64,000 nucleotides of DNA from Ancylobacter aquaticus. GTDB taxonomy: Bacteria; Pseudomonadota; Alphaproteobacteria; Rhizobiales; Xanthobacteraceae. The first letter of the stretch is position 1; the number at the start of each line of letters is the position of its first letter. The notes below the pieces were generated by a model. It worked only from the letters and a program-made list of their open reading frames with translations, was not told the origin of the DNA and did no database searches. The stretch spans positions 62,001 to 126,000 of the forward strand of contig NZ_SMFY01000005.1 in NCBI RefSeq assembly GCF_004339465.1. Reading direction: 5' to 3'. Made by a program: the position numbers and the translations under genes. This document shows positions 8,603 through 17,837 of the stretch, piece after piece.

Positions 8603-9325
8603 TTATTGCGATATGAACTTTCTGAGTTCTGCTGTCTGCGGATTCGCGAAGAGCTGGCTGGGCGGGCCGCTCTCCCAGATCTTTCCGCCATGCATGAACA
8701 CAACTTCGGTCGCGATATTCTGAGCGAACGCCATTTCATGGGTGACAAGCAGCATGGTCATGCCGCTGCCCGCGAGATCGGCGAGCACCTTCAGCACCTC
8801 GCCGGTCAGTTCCGGGTCGAGCGCGGAGGTGACCTCGTCGAACAGCATGATCTCCGGGGCCATCGCCAGCGACCGGGCAATGGCGACGCGCTGCTGCTGG
8901 CCACCGGACAGTTCGCTCGGACGCGCCCTGAGCTTCTCGGCCAGGCCAACCTGACCCAGCACGCGTGCCGCGATCTCCTCCGCCTCGGTGCGCGAGATCT
9001 TCTTCACGAGACGCAGGGCGAGCGTGACGTTGTTCAGTACGTCGTAATGGGGAAACAGATTATAGCCTTGGAAAACAATCCCGACCTTCTGCCGCAACAT
9101 CCGCAGGTTTGTCCGGCCGTCGCCGATCCGGTGGCCCGCCACGTCGATCCGGCCGGACTGGATCGTTTCGAGACCGTTCACACAGCGCAGCATCGTGCTT
9201 TTGCCCGATCCGGAGCGGCCGATAATGGCGATCACGCTGCCCTTCCGGGCCACCAGGGACACGCCGTTGAGGACCGCGGTGTCGCCATACGTCTTGCAAA
9301 CCTCATGCAGCTCAACCGCGTTCAT
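8603..9325 (-). CDS. Polar amino acid ABC transporter ATP-binding protein (GlnQ family)
   Basis: A 240-residue ATPase with Walker A GRSGSGKST (about residues 36-44), Q-loop in VGIVFQGYNLFPHYDVLNNV, signature LSGGQQQRVAIARSLAM, Walker B IMLFDEVTSALDP and the switch histidine in LLVTHEM. The Walker B glutamate (DE) is intact. It overlaps the upstream permease gene by 14 bases, indicating coupled translation. Confidence 0.95.
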   Translation of the reverse strand: MNAVELHEVCKTYGDTAVLNGVSLVARKGSVIAIIGRSGSGKSTMLRCVNGLETIQSGRIDVAGHRIGDGRTNLRMLRQKVGIVFQGYNLFPHYDVLNNVTLALRLVKKISRTEAEEIAARVLGQVGLAEKLRARPSELSGGQQQRVAIARSLAMAPEIMLFDEVTSALDPELTGEVLKVLADLAGSGMTMLLVTHEMAFAQNIATEVVFMHGGKIWESGPPSQLFANPQTAELRKFISQ

Positions 9326-9959
9326 GCAGCTTTACCTCCAGCCGGCGGCTCGCCGTGGTGAGCGAGAAGCAAATGAAGAAGTAGATGAGCGCCACGGCGC
9401 CGAATATGGCCAGAGGAGAGAACGTAATGTTGTTCAATACGGATCCCATCTTGCTCAGTTCGTAGAAACCGATGATGGAGGCCAGAGCCGTATTTTTGAC
9501 GATCTGCACCATATAGTTGACCGTTGGCGGTAGAGCGATGCGCAGAGCCTGTGGCGCGATCACGAAGACGAACTGCTGAGGGCGAGAAAGGCCGAGCGAG
9601 ACCGCGCCTTCCCACTGCGCCTTGGGAATGGCGGCGATACTCCCCCGCCAGATCTCGCCCAGAAACGCACTCGAATTGCAGATCATCGCGAACGCCGCCG
9701 CTCCCAGCGCCGACACTTCGATCCCCAGCAGACTGAGGCCGAAGAAGCAGAGAAAAAGCTGGAGAAGCAGCGGCGTGCCCTGGAAGACGGCGACATACAG
9801 GCCCGCCAACAACCGGAGCGGCGCGAAACGCGACATGCGCAGGCCGGCCAGAACAAGCCCGCCGATCGCGCCACCCGTGAACGAGATGAGCGCCAGCAAC
9901 AGCGTCCAGCGCGCGGCGACGATCAACGTTTGGATGTCGTAGGCTGTAAGATCGCGCAC
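9312..9959 (-). CDS. Polar amino acid ABC transporter permease, second subunit
   Basis: A 215-residue permease starting at a GTG. It has the family N-terminus (ARWTLLLALISFTGGAIGGL), the EAA loop EGAVSLGLSRPQQFVFVIAP and C-terminal KNTALASIIGFYELSKMGSV. It pairs with the permease at 7022-7753 and overlaps the ATPase gene by 14 bases. Only seven bases separate it from the LeuD-type gene, so transporter and enzymes are one operon. Confidence 0.92.
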   Translation of the reverse strand: MRDLTAYDIQTLIVAARWTLLLALISFTGGAIGGLVLAGLRMSRFAPLRLLAGLYVAVFQGTPLLLQLFLCFFGLSLLGIEVSALGAAAFAMICNSSAFLGEIWRGSIAAIPKAQWEGAVSLGLSRPQQFVFVIAPQALRIALPPTVNYMVQIVKNTALASIIGFYELSKMGSVLNNITFSPLAIFGAVALIYFFICFSLTTASRRLEVKLHERG

Positions 9960-9966
9960 AGTATCG

Positions 9967-10509
9967 TCACTCGGCGGGGACGAGGCCGGATGCGATGCGC
10001 TGCTTCATCACCTCGATAATGCCGCCCGACTCGATGATGGTCTGGACCAGCTCGCTATAGGGGTCGAGCTTCAGATCGGTCCCCTGGTCCAGGTTGCGCA
10101 CGCGCCATGCCTGCATGTCGATCTCAAGCGTTTCGCCCTCCTGTACGAAGACCTCGATGCCCGGGACCGAGAAGGCATGAAATCCGATGGCGACCGAGTT
10201 GCGGAAGAACAGGCGCGCGATCGACTCCGCAATGACGGCGGAGAAGCCGAGGCTGACGAGAACCTTGTTGGCGGGTTCACGGTGGGAGCCCAGGCCGAAA
10301 TTGCGGCCGGCGACGAGGATGTCGCCCGGCTGCACTTTTTCATAGAATTTCTCGCGCACATCCCGGAACGCGGCCTGTTTGACCATGTTCTGTTCGTTGG
10401 CGTCGCCCAGACCGAAGGAGATGACGTCGGCCGGCGCGATGATGTCGGTGTCGATATTGTCGCCGAACTTCCAGACCCGGCCTCTGAGGATGCGAGTGGG
10501 AGCGTTCAT
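9967..10509 (-). CDS. LeuD-type dehydratase small subunit
   Basis: A 180-residue swivelling domain protein: WKFGDNIDTDIIAPADV, then GDILVAGRNFGLGSHREPAN (the GR-FG-GSSRE-type loop), IAESIARLFFRNSVAIGF. This is the aconitase-family small subunit of isopropylmalate isomerase, homoaconitase or 2,3-dimethylmalate dehydratase. ATG at 10509 chosen; a longer frame runs into the large-subunit gene. It begins two bases after the large-subunit stop. In this operon it probably hydrates or dehydrates a branched hydroxy-acid rather than serving leucine synthesis. Confidence 0.9.
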   Translation of the reverse strand: MNAPTRILRGRVWKFGDNIDTDIIAPADVISFGLGDANEQNMVKQAAFRDVREKFYEKVQPGDILVAGRNFGLGSHREPANKVLVSLGFSAVIAESIARLFFRNSVAIGFHAFSVPGIEVFVQEGETLEIDMQAWRVRNLDQGTDLKLDPYSELVQTIIESGGIIEVMKQRIASGLVPAE

Positions 10510-10511
10510 GG

Positions 10512-11807
10512 TCAGGCTACCTTCTTCGACGGAACAGTGCTGGTGCGGGGATCGGCAATGACGCCCGCGAGCGCGGAATGGGCCACGGTGGCGGGGCTGG
10601 CGAGATAGATGTCGGCCTCGCCGCTTCCCATGCGGCCCTTGTGATTGCGTGTTGTCGCGGTGATGCACACCTCGCCGTCGGCGAGCCGTCCTTGCATGCC
10701 CAGGCACAGGTGGCATCCGGGGGAAATGACCTGGCCGCCGGCGTCAAGGATCGTGTCGAAGAGGCCCCGGCGCGAGGCCTCCCGCCACACCGCCCAGGAC
10801 GAGGGCTGCACGAACAGCCTCGTCTTCGGATGGACCTTGTTGCCGTGCAGGATGCGCGCGACGACCTCGATATCCTCGATGTGGCCGTTGGCGCACGACC
10901 CCACGAGGGCCTGGTCGATCCTGATGCCCGCGACCTCGTCGACGGGGACAACATTCTGGAAGGTGTGCGGGCGGGCGACCTGAGGCGCGAGATCATCGAG
11001 GTTGATCGTGATGACCTGTGTGTAATGGGCATCGGGGTCAGCAGAAACGGGCCTGGCGTTGTCGAGCTGTTCGCGCAGGATGCTGCGCTGGGACAGGAAC
11101 TCCCGCGTCTTGTCGTCATATTCGAACAGGCCGAATTTGCCGCCAAGCTCGACCGCGTGCGAGGAGAGCTGGAAACGCTGTTCCATGCTCATTCTCGCAA
11201 CGGCGGGACCGGTGAACTCGATGGACTGGTAAAGTGCGAAGGCGGTCGTATACTTGCCCGCGAGCCACAGCGCGACATCCTTCGGCGCGATCGCGGGATG
11301 CCACTCGCCTTCGAGCACGACCTTGATCGTCTCCGGCACCTTGAACCACAGCGTGCCGAAGGTCAGCGCGAAAGCCAGCTCGTGCTCACCCATGCCGCTG
11401 CCCGCGCAGTTCAGCGCGCCCCAGGCGACGCTGTGCGAATCCGAACCCAGCGCGAGTTCGCCCGGCACGACGTAGTCTTCCATGACGATGCGGTGAAGAA
11501 CCCCGGCCAGCGTGTCGCGGAAATGACGCAGCTGGTAGTGCTCGGCGAGTTCGCGCATCTTCACGCCGCGCGTGGCCTGCACCTTGTCGATGGCGGGCTG
11601 AAAATGCTCCATGACGACATGGAAGCGGTCGAGGTCGAAGATCCGCGGGATGCCCGGCAGCCCGTTGTACTCGCAGGCCGTGTGAATTCGGTAGAACTCC
11701 TCATGGGCAATGACCCGGTCGACTTTCGCATCGACGAACTGGCCCGGCGTCACCGTCTCAAGACCAGAATTGCGCGCCATAATTTTCTCAATGATGGTCA
11801 TACCCAT
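10512..11807 (-). CDS. LeuC-type aconitase-family dehydratase large subunit
   Basis: A 431-residue [4Fe-4S] hydro-lyase large subunit. Cluster ligands C305 (LVGSCANGHIED), C365 and C368 (SPGCHLCLG) are present, as are GSDSHS (about 121-126) and the C-terminal RNHKGRMGS block. Start at 11807 with AAGGA eight bases upstream. The reaction should be reversible dehydration-rehydration of a tricarboxylic or malate-type acid; leucine-type LeuC is not implied because the neighbours are catabolic. 2,3-dimethylmalate dehydratase is one alternative in this superfamily. Confidence 0.9.
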   Translation of the reverse strand: MGMTIIEKIMARNSGLETVTPGQFVDAKVDRVIAHEEFYRIHTACEYNGLPGIPRIFDLDRFHVVMEHFQPAIDKVQATRGVKMRELAEHYQLRHFRDTLAGVLHRIVMEDYVVPGELALGSDSHSVAWGALNCAGSGMGEHELAFALTFGTLWFKVPETIKVVLEGEWHPAIAPKDVALWLAGKYTTAFALYQSIEFTGPAVARMSMEQRFQLSSHAVELGGKFGLFEYDDKTREFLSQRSILREQLDNARPVSADPDAHYTQVITINLDDLAPQVARPHTFQNVVPVDEVAGIRIDQALVGSCANGHIEDIEVVARILHGNKVHPKTRLFVQPSSWAVWREASRRGLFDTILDAGGQVISPGCHLCLGMQGRLADGEVCITATTRNHKGRMGSGEADIYLASPATVAHSALAGVIADPRTSTVPSKKVA

Positions 11808-11810
11808 TCG

Positions 11811-13709
11811 TCAGATCCTTTGAAGTTCTTGTGAGTGCTTGGTGTTCTCTGCGGGATACGTCCTGAAGTGGATCACGAGCAGAACTGCCGCGAGCACCAT
11901 GCCGCCGAGACTGAGAAGAACGCTGGGCATCATCATCATGATGGCCGCCGCGAAGTATCCGAGGCGCTCGATCATGCTGACCGGGCCCCTGTAATAGCCA
12001 ATGGTCGACAGCCCCAGCGCCGTCACACCCAACAAGGCCGTCACGGAGACGATGACGGTGTCGACAATCGGGGCCTGCCCGATGAGGATCGCCGGGTCCT
12101 GGACGAACACGAAGGGGATGATGAAGGCCGAGAGCCCCAGCTTGGTTGCTGTCACCGCCACGCGCATCGGCGACGCATTGGCAATCCCTGCGGCCGCATA
12201 GGCGGCGACGGCCACCGGTGGCGTGATCGACGAAAGGCTCGCATAGAAGAGCACGAACATATGGGCGGCGAGGATCTGCACCCCGGCCTGAACCAGCATC
12301 GGCGCCGCGAAGGCCGCGGCCACGGCATAGGCCGCCGGCGTCGGAAGCCCCATCCCGAGAATAATGCAGAGAAACATCACGAAGACGAGGAGAAGGAAGT
12401 AATTGTCGCCGGCGAGCTCAACCAGCGCGTAGCTAAGCGACATCGTCGCCCCGGTCAGCGACAATATTCCCACGATAATTCCGGCACATGCGCAAGCAAG
12501 GACCACCGTCGTGGCGGAGGTAACGAAATCCATGACGAACTGCTTGCCCGCCGCAGCCGTCAGCAACTCCTTCCACTTCGGAACGCCGACAATCAGAGCC
12601 GTGATGCAGGCGTAATAGGCTGCTTTCGTCGGCGAATACATCGCGAACAGAAAATACGCGAGAACGACGATGGGCAGAAGCAGATAGATTTTCCGGATTA
12701 TTTCTTTCAGGGATGCACGACCGGCGTCATCCCAGTCCGTGACCAATGTCAGCTTCCGCGATTCGAGATCGACTTCGACAAAGACGCAGACAAAGTAAAG
12801 AACAGCCGGGATCAGCGAGGCGAGCGCAATGGTGCCGAAGGGAATGCCGGTCAGTTCCGCCATCAGGAAGGCGGCGACGCCGAGCACGGGTGGCATGAGC
12901 TGGCCGCCGGTGGACGACACGGCCTCGACGCTGGCGGCGAATGTCGGCGAGAAACCCGCCCGCCGCATCATCGGTATCGTCGTGGTCCCCGTCGTGACCA
13001 CGTTGGCGGTCGAACTGCCCGAGATGGTCCCCATCAAGGCGCTGGAAACAACCTCGATCTTTCCCGGCCCGCCGAACTTGCCGAAGCTCAGTTTCGCGGC
13101 GAGTTTCATGAAGAGGTCGGCGACCCCGACCTGTTGAACCAGCGCTCCAAACACGAGGAACATCGCCACGAGGGTCACGGCCACGCCCGTCAGAGAGCCG
13201 AACAGGCCCTCATGGGTGAGATACTGGGAATTGACGATGCGCTCGACCGAGAAGCCCCGATGCGCGAACGCGTCCGGGAGATAGCGGCCATACAGGGCGT
13301 AGAGAAACGCGATCACCGTGAGCAGTGCGATCGGCCATCCCACCAGCCGACGGGTCAGTTCGATGACGCTGACCAGCGCGACCAGGCCGAGGATCACCTC
13401 ATGGAGGGCCGGCTCGAACAGCGCACGGTAGGCCAGGACCTCCCAGTTCGCGACAAGGTAGCCGAACGAGATCGTTGCACCCGCGGCGAGGAGTATGTCG
13501 AGAAGAACGAACCCGCCCGGCAAGGGCTTCAGCAGCAAGCCGAGATAGACGATGCCGAGCACGAACAAGCCGCGCTGGACGGTCGGCGGCAACGGGATCG
13601 TGGCACTGGTGAACACGGTCAAGGCGATGAGTGCCAGCCCGACCACCAAGATGGCAACACGCCGGCTGTAGCTGAGGCTGCCCTGTGCGATGACTACAAC
13701 ATCGGTCAT
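11811..13709 (-). CDS. TRAP transporter fused permease (4TM-12TM, TAXI type)
   Basis: A 632-residue membrane protein that fuses the small (DctQ) and large (DctM) TRAP permeases. After N-terminal helices it carries EVVSSALMGTISGSSTANVV, FAASVEAVSSTGGQLMPPVL and the mirrored ILGMGLPTPAAYAVAAAFA with SSITPPVAVAAYAAAG, the paired elevator-type repeats. Such fused permeases work with TAXI binding proteins, and one is encoded two genes upstream. It overlaps the enolase-family gene by four bases (ATGA). Confidence 0.95.
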   Translation of the reverse strand: MTDVVVIAQGSLSYSRRVAILVVGLALIALTVFTSATIPLPPTVQRGLFVLGIVYLGLLLKPLPGGFVLLDILLAAGATISFGYLVANWEVLAYRALFEPALHEVILGLVALVSVIELTRRLVGWPIALLTVIAFLYALYGRYLPDAFAHRGFSVERIVNSQYLTHEGLFGSLTGVAVTLVAMFLVFGALVQQVGVADLFMKLAAKLSFGKFGGPGKIEVVSSALMGTISGSSTANVVTTGTTTIPMMRRAGFSPTFAASVEAVSSTGGQLMPPVLGVAAFLMAELTGIPFGTIALASLIPAVLYFVCVFVEVDLESRKLTLVTDWDDAGRASLKEIIRKIYLLLPIVVLAYFLFAMYSPTKAAYYACITALIVGVPKWKELLTAAAGKQFVMDFVTSATTVVLACACAGIIVGILSLTGATMSLSYALVELAGDNYFLLLVFVMFLCIILGMGLPTPAAYAVAAAFAAPMLVQAGVQILAAHMFVLFYASLSSITPPVAVAAYAAAGIANASPMRVAVTATKLGLSAFIIPFVFVQDPAILIGQAPIVDTVIVSVTALLGVTALGLSTIGYYRGPVSMIERLGYFAAAIMMMMPSVLLSLGGMVLAAVLLVIHFRTYPAENTKHSQELQRI

Positions 13710-14860
13710 GATCCGCCCCCCCCGTCGATGCGGTAGCGGTCCAGCTTCTCACTATCGAGTTCGACCCCGAGACCTGGGCCGCTGGGCGCGCGAACAGCGC
13801 CGTCCTCGACGCGGATCGGATCGCGCACCACGTCGTCGGCCAGCATGCTGGTCGACCCGGTCTGGAAATCGCCGACCAGCAAGGGTCCCGCATAGGAGGC
13901 GCAGAGGTGCGCGACGGCCGCCGTCGCCACGCTGGTTCCGGGATGATTGCCGGGAAAGATGCCGATGCCGGCTTCCTGAGCGATGGTCCAGAGCCGGCGA
14001 ATGGAGTGTATTCCCCCGTTCTTGCCGGTCTTCGTCTGGATAATGGTGGCCGCCCGCTGCTTGACGATGTCGAGCAGACTGTGGCCGCTGCTCAGGCTTT
14101 CATCGGCGGAGATGGGCGTGCGCACGGACTGGCCGAGCCGGGCCATGCCCTGGAGGTCCCAGCCCGGAACGGGTTGCTCGACGACGTCGAGGCCGTAGTC
14201 GTCAAGGCGATGCAGCAGAGGCAGCGCTTCATTGTAGGAAAGGCCGCCATTGGCGTCCGCGCGCAGCACGGCGCGATCGCCGAAATGCTCGCGCATCCGC
14301 CGCACATTGGTGACATCGAGCCGGGGATCGAGACCGATCTTGATCCGCAGATGCCGATAGCCGGAATCGTAGGCGGCCTGGGCCTGGTCGATCATCGCGT
14401 CCGGCTCCGTGATCGACAGGGCGAGACCGACCGGAATCCTGTCGCGCACCTCTCCGCCGAGCAGGGTCGAGAGAGGAAGATCGAGCGCCTTCCCCATCAG
14501 GTCGTAGAGCGCATCGCCCACTGCGGCCTGCGCATAAAGACTGTGGTCCGCGGCATATGCGAGATCGCGCATGATGGCGTTGATGGCGAATGGCGACCTG
14601 CCGAGGATCAACGGCTTGAAGACCTCCTGGATGGTGGCGTGCAGGCCGGTCAACGTCTCGAAACTTCCCTGCCGGCGCCAGGCCTGCGTTTCGCCCACGC
14701 CGACGAGACCTTCCTCGGTGGTGATCCTAACGATCATCACCTCGACAGATTCCCTTTTGGTGTCCGTTGGCGCCGCGAAGCTGAAGGGCTTGGCAAAGGG
14801 TATTCGCAGCGGGATGGTTTCAATGTCGCGGATTCGGACGGATGGTGTGCTCACGGGCAT
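13706..14860 (-). CDS. Enolase superfamily enzyme, muconate-lactonizing subgroup
   Basis: A 384-residue protein with an N-terminal capping domain and a TIM barrel. The expected acid/base and metal residues are visible: R172-x-K174 (LRIKIG), metal ligands D202 (RADANGG), E228 (VVEQP) and D253 (SADES), and K277 (IIQTKTGKNGG) at the end of the sixth strand. Members are cycloisomerases, racemases or dehydratases of acid sugars and related carboxylates. The ATG at 14860 is preferred over a GTG at 14872 because GAGG precedes it. The substrate is presumably brought in by the adjacent TRAP system. Confidence 0.9.
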   Translation of the reverse strand: MPVSTPSVRIRDIETIPLRIPFAKPFSFAAPTDTKRESVEVMIVRITTEEGLVGVGETQAWRRQGSFETLTGLHATIQEVFKPLILGRSPFAINAIMRDLAYAADHSLYAQAAVGDALYDLMGKALDLPLSTLLGGEVRDRIPVGLALSITEPDAMIDQAQAAYDSGYRHLRIKIGLDPRLDVTNVRRMREHFGDRAVLRADANGGLSYNEALPLLHRLDDYGLDVVEQPVPGWDLQGMARLGQSVRTPISADESLSSGHSLLDIVKQRAATIIQTKTGKNGGIHSIRRLWTIAQEAGIGIFPGNHPGTSVATAAVAHLCASYAGPLLVGDFQTGSTSMLADDVVRDPIRVEDGAVRAPSGPGLGVELDSEKLDRYRIDGGGGS

Positions 14861-14927
14861 CGGGCGCCTCACTACATGCGTATTGGAGGCCGGCGACCGC
14901 AGTCGCCGGCGGGAACAATCGTCGCAG

Positions 14928-15938
14928 TTATGGGGAGACGATCTGCGGGGTGATCCCGCGCTCGGTATAGTATTTGAGCGCGCCCGGATGGCCGGCCACC
15001 GGCCACGGGCCGGCCAGCAGATTCGGGTCGGCGGCGTAGGGGCGGAGATAGTTCACCTGCTTCGCCATTTCCGGCAGCAGCTGTTCCAAATAGGTCTTGG
15101 TGAGTTCGTAAGCGGCCTTTTCCGACAGATTCGTCGCGTGCCCGATCACGTAGTTGCGGTCGCCGATCGTCACGAGATCCGCGTCCTGCCCCTTGAAGCT
15201 GCCCGCCGGCACCTTGGTGGACCACATCCACGGATAGACTTCAGCGACTTTCGGCAGCATCGCCTCTTCGACACCGATGTAGCGAAGTGGCAAGGAGAAG
15301 CCGACTTCACTGAAGGACGGATCGGGCACGGGCTGCGTGGCGATGGCAGCGTCGATCGCTCCCTCCGCCAGCGCATTCGCAGCTTCAGGATGCGACAGGC
15401 GAACCGCCGTCAGGTCGGTGAAATCCGATTTGGTTCCGGGCTTGCGCTCATAGCCATAGGCTTCGAGGATCTTGGTGTTCTTGACCTCGTTGGATGAACC
15501 CGCCGGGCCGAGATTGACCCGCTTGCCTTTCAGATCGGCGAAGCTCTTTATGTCGGAATCGGCGCGCACGAACATGATCGTGGCCTGGTCGTTCATCACC
15601 CACAGGATCGCGCCGGGAATCTTCTGGTCCTTGTAGTCGCCCTGGCCGTTCACGGCGTAGTAGAGCCGCTCCGGCGAGACAATCGCCATCTGCACTTCGC
15701 CGCGCCGCAGCAGATCGAGGTTCTGCGTCGTGCTGCTCACCGCTTCGTTGGTGATACGAAGGTCGGGCAGATGGGGGCGGGCGAGACCGATCATCATGCC
15801 CGCATAGACATATTGCGAGGTGCCGCTGTTAGCGGACCCGAATGAGATATACTCGTTGGCCTTCACCGACGTAGGAATGGTCGCGGCCGAAATGCAGACA
15901 GCCGCAGCCAGCCCTGAGACAAGGCTAAGAAGCTTCAT
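14928..15938 (-). CDS. TAXI-family TRAP transporter substrate-binding protein
   Basis: A 336-residue periplasmic protein with a signal peptide of about 27 residues (ending SVKA). The TAXI hallmarks are FGSANSGTSQYVYAGMMIGL, an early Ser/Thr-rich ligand loop VSSTTQNLDLLRRGEVQMAI, and FADLKGKRVNLGPAGSSNEV. A strong AGGGAGG ribosome-binding site precedes the ATG. It is the first gene of the minus-strand cluster, immediately downstream of the two LacI-type operators, so its expression is probably repressed by the divergent regulator. Confidence 0.93.
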   Translation of the reverse strand: MKLLSLVSGLAAAVCISAATIPTSVKANEYISFGSANSGTSQYVYAGMMIGLARPHLPDLRITNEAVSSTTQNLDLLRRGEVQMAIVSPERLYYAVNGQGDYKDQKIPGAILWVMNDQATIMFVRADSDIKSFADLKGKRVNLGPAGSSNEVKNTKILEAYGYERKPGTKSDFTDLTAVRLSHPEAANALAEGAIDAAIATQPVPDPSFSEVGFSLPLRYIGVEEAMLPKVAEVYPWMWSTKVPAGSFKGQDADLVTIGDRNYVIGHATNLSEKAAYELTKTYLEQLLPEMAKQVNYLRPYAADPNLLAGPWPVAGHPGALKYYTERGITPQIVSP

Positions 15939-15983
15939 TTTTTCCTCCCTGCGGCTTGCACCGCCTCCTCCGCGCCTCTCTCA

Positions 15984-15997
15984 TGGAAGCGCTTCCA
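15984..15997. promoter_or_regulatory. LacI-family operator 1
   Basis: Perfect 14-base palindrome TGGAAGCGCTTCCA with the central CG typical of LacI/GalR repressors. It lies between the divergent TAXI gene and the LacI-family gene. Confidence 0.85.
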
Positions 15998-16004
15998 GAC
16001 AATA

Positions 16005-16018
16005 TGGTAGCGCTTCCA
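16005..16018. promoter_or_regulatory. LacI-family operator 2
   Basis: TGGTAGCGCTTCCA, one mismatch from a perfect palindrome. Its centre is exactly 21 bases from that of operator 1, two helical turns, so two dimers could bind the same face of the DNA. Confidence 0.8.
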
Positions 16019-16057
16019 TTCCGATGTCAACCAACCTAGATTGGGTCTAATTCGAAA

Positions 16058-17077
16058 ATGAGGCCTCGCTTGAAAGAGACAGCCCGGATGATCGACGTTG
16101 CCCGCGCGGCAAAGGTCGGCCTTACAACGGTTTCTCGGGTCCTCAACGAGCCGAAATCCGTTTCCGAGGAAACGCGTCAGCGTGTAATGCGCGCGATCGC
16201 CGAGATCGGCTACGTGCCGAACCTCGTCGCGGGTAGTCTCGCCTCCCGGAGAACCAACGTGGTTGCCGCCATGGTGCCGACCATCGGGAACCCCGTGTTC
16301 AGCGAGACGATCGAAAGCATGAGCGACGAGTTTCGCGAAGAGGGATTTCACCTTCTGCTCGGCAGGACGGGAGAAGACGAATCCGAGACGGAATCACTGA
16401 TCTCGACATTCCTCGCCCGCCGCCCGGACGCCCTGTTCATACACGGAAGCAAAATGCCGGCTGCCGCTCATGCCATGCTGCAGCGCGCGGCGATTCCGGT
16501 CGTCGAATCGGGAGATCTGTCGCGCGCGGAAGGGGCCGTCGACATGGTTGTCGCCTACTCGAACTTTGCCGCGGCCAAGGCGATGACGAGCCATCTTCTA
16601 AGCCGTGGACATCGGAAGATCGCCTTTGTCGGCCGTGAAACCCGGCTCAATGACCGCGCTCAGGAACGGCAACGGGGCTACAGCGCCGCACTGAAAGAGG
16701 CACGGATACCCGTTCGAAGCGAACTGATCCTGGACCTCATGCTTGGATACCAGGAGGGCGCTCAGGCTCTGCTTCATCTGAGGGCGGTCGAGCCGGACCT
16801 CGATGCGATCTTTTTTGCCGGCGATGTATGGGCGGCGGGGGCTCTTTATGAATGCCAACGCCAAGGATGGCGTGTCCCGACAGATATCGCCATAGCCGGT
16901 TTCGACGACCACATTGTTGCGGCTCAGACGGTGCCTCCACTCACGACCGTGCGGGTGCGACGCGGCGAAATTGGTAGGCGCGCGGCGCAGCTTCTGCTCT
17001 CTCGCCTCAGAGGCGATGAGGTCGTGGAGAAGATCATCAATGTCGGTTTCGAAATTATCGAGCGCGAAAGTGCATAG
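16058..17077 (+). CDS. LacI-family transcriptional regulator
   Basis: A 339-residue repressor. Residues about 11-65 are the LacI helix-turn-helix plus hinge (MIDVARAAKVGLTTVSRVLN, then YVPNLVAGSLASRRTN), followed by a periplasmic-binding-protein-like sensor domain (VAAMVPTIGNPVFSE, IAFVGRETRLNDRAQERQRG, IAIAGFDDH). It is divergent from the catabolic cluster, and two matching operators lie in the intergenic gap. The ligand is probably the imported acid or a pathway intermediate. Confidence 0.93.
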   Translation: MRPRLKETARMIDVARAAKVGLTTVSRVLNEPKSVSEETRQRVMRAIAEIGYVPNLVAGSLASRRTNVVAAMVPTIGNPVFSETIESMSDEFREEGFHLLLGRTGEDESETESLISTFLARRPDALFIHGSKMPAAAHAMLQRAAIPVVESGDLSRAEGAVDMVVAYSNFAAAKAMTSHLLSRGHRKIAFVGRETRLNDRAQERQRGYSAALKEARIPVRSELILDLMLGYQEGAQALLHLRAVEPDLDAIFFAGDVWAAGALYECQRQGWRVPTDIAIAGFDDHIVAAQTVPPLTTVRVRRGEIGRRAAQLLLSRLRGDEVVEKIINVGFEIIERESA

Positions 17078-17239
17078 TGTCGATCATTAGAAGACTTTCC
17101 CGCCCGCGCCGACTGACAGGGGCGACCGAAAGCAGGTGTTTGCGGCAGATGCCCTGCGTTCGCGTATGGCCGCGGCCAACCCGCGCCGCGCGCTGGAACG
17201 CATGCGCGGCTGTTGGTGGACGGATGAGCGTCGGTCTGC

Positions 17240-17438
17240 TCTAGCTGCTGCGCCCCATCCTCATCCTCGCCGCGCTGAAAGGTGGTACGCCGCTCCCCCT
17301 TGCCGCACCGATGCGCGAGATGTCGATGATGGTGGGCACCCTGATGGGAATGCTGATCCTCAAGGAGACGGGGGGCCGTGGCGGCTGGCGGGATGCGGCG
17401 TGCTCATCGCAGGCATCATTGTTCTTGCGGCGGCATGA
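17240..17438 (+). pseudogene. DMT/EamA-type exporter, C-terminal remnant
   Basis: One frame reads LLRPILILAALKGGTPLPLA then MREMSMMVGTLMGMLILKE, and a neighbouring frame finishes GPWRLAGCGVLIAGIIVLAA before a stop at 17438. This is the C-terminal end of a ten-helix EamA-type transporter with a frameshift near 17375. Only the last two or three helices remain. Confidence 0.6.
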
Positions 17439-17837
17439 GTTCCGGTGCGAGGCGAGCCAGAGAGTGGGCTGTGCGCTCGCCTCGGCCCGATAACCATGTT
17501 GCCCCAAGCGGCCTTCCCGACACGCTGCTGGGAACGGCCACTTTGCGCCCCGATTTCGGTTATTCGATGCAATTGTTCGACTGCCTGAAACCGGCCATCG
17601 AGCTATGCACCAGACCGCAATTCTTCATGACAGTGAATTACTGCGCGGATTTTGTGCAGTGCCATTGCTTTACGAGTAAAGCTGGACCACCTTGATACCG
17701 CGCTTTCGGAGGGGTTTTAACATGTCCGAACCGCGGCCGCAGCGAATTGCCCCCTCTTGAACACGCCGTTACGCACCTTAAATTTGGTTAATGTGCGGTT
17801 TATTGCCGCGGTGTGGAACCAATCTTGGGGGAAATGA
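17439..17837. other. Non-coding spacer before the MBL-E2/E1 operon
   Basis: About 400 bases with lower GC in its second half. I see no gene. The promoter for the downstream operon should be in the last 100 bases, but no clear box stands out. Confidence 0.4.

Noticed and set aside
11835-13736. Very long plus-strand frame of 633 codons opposite the TRAP permease
   Set aside because: Charged, histidine/arginine-rich shadow of a membrane protein gene; no family motif.
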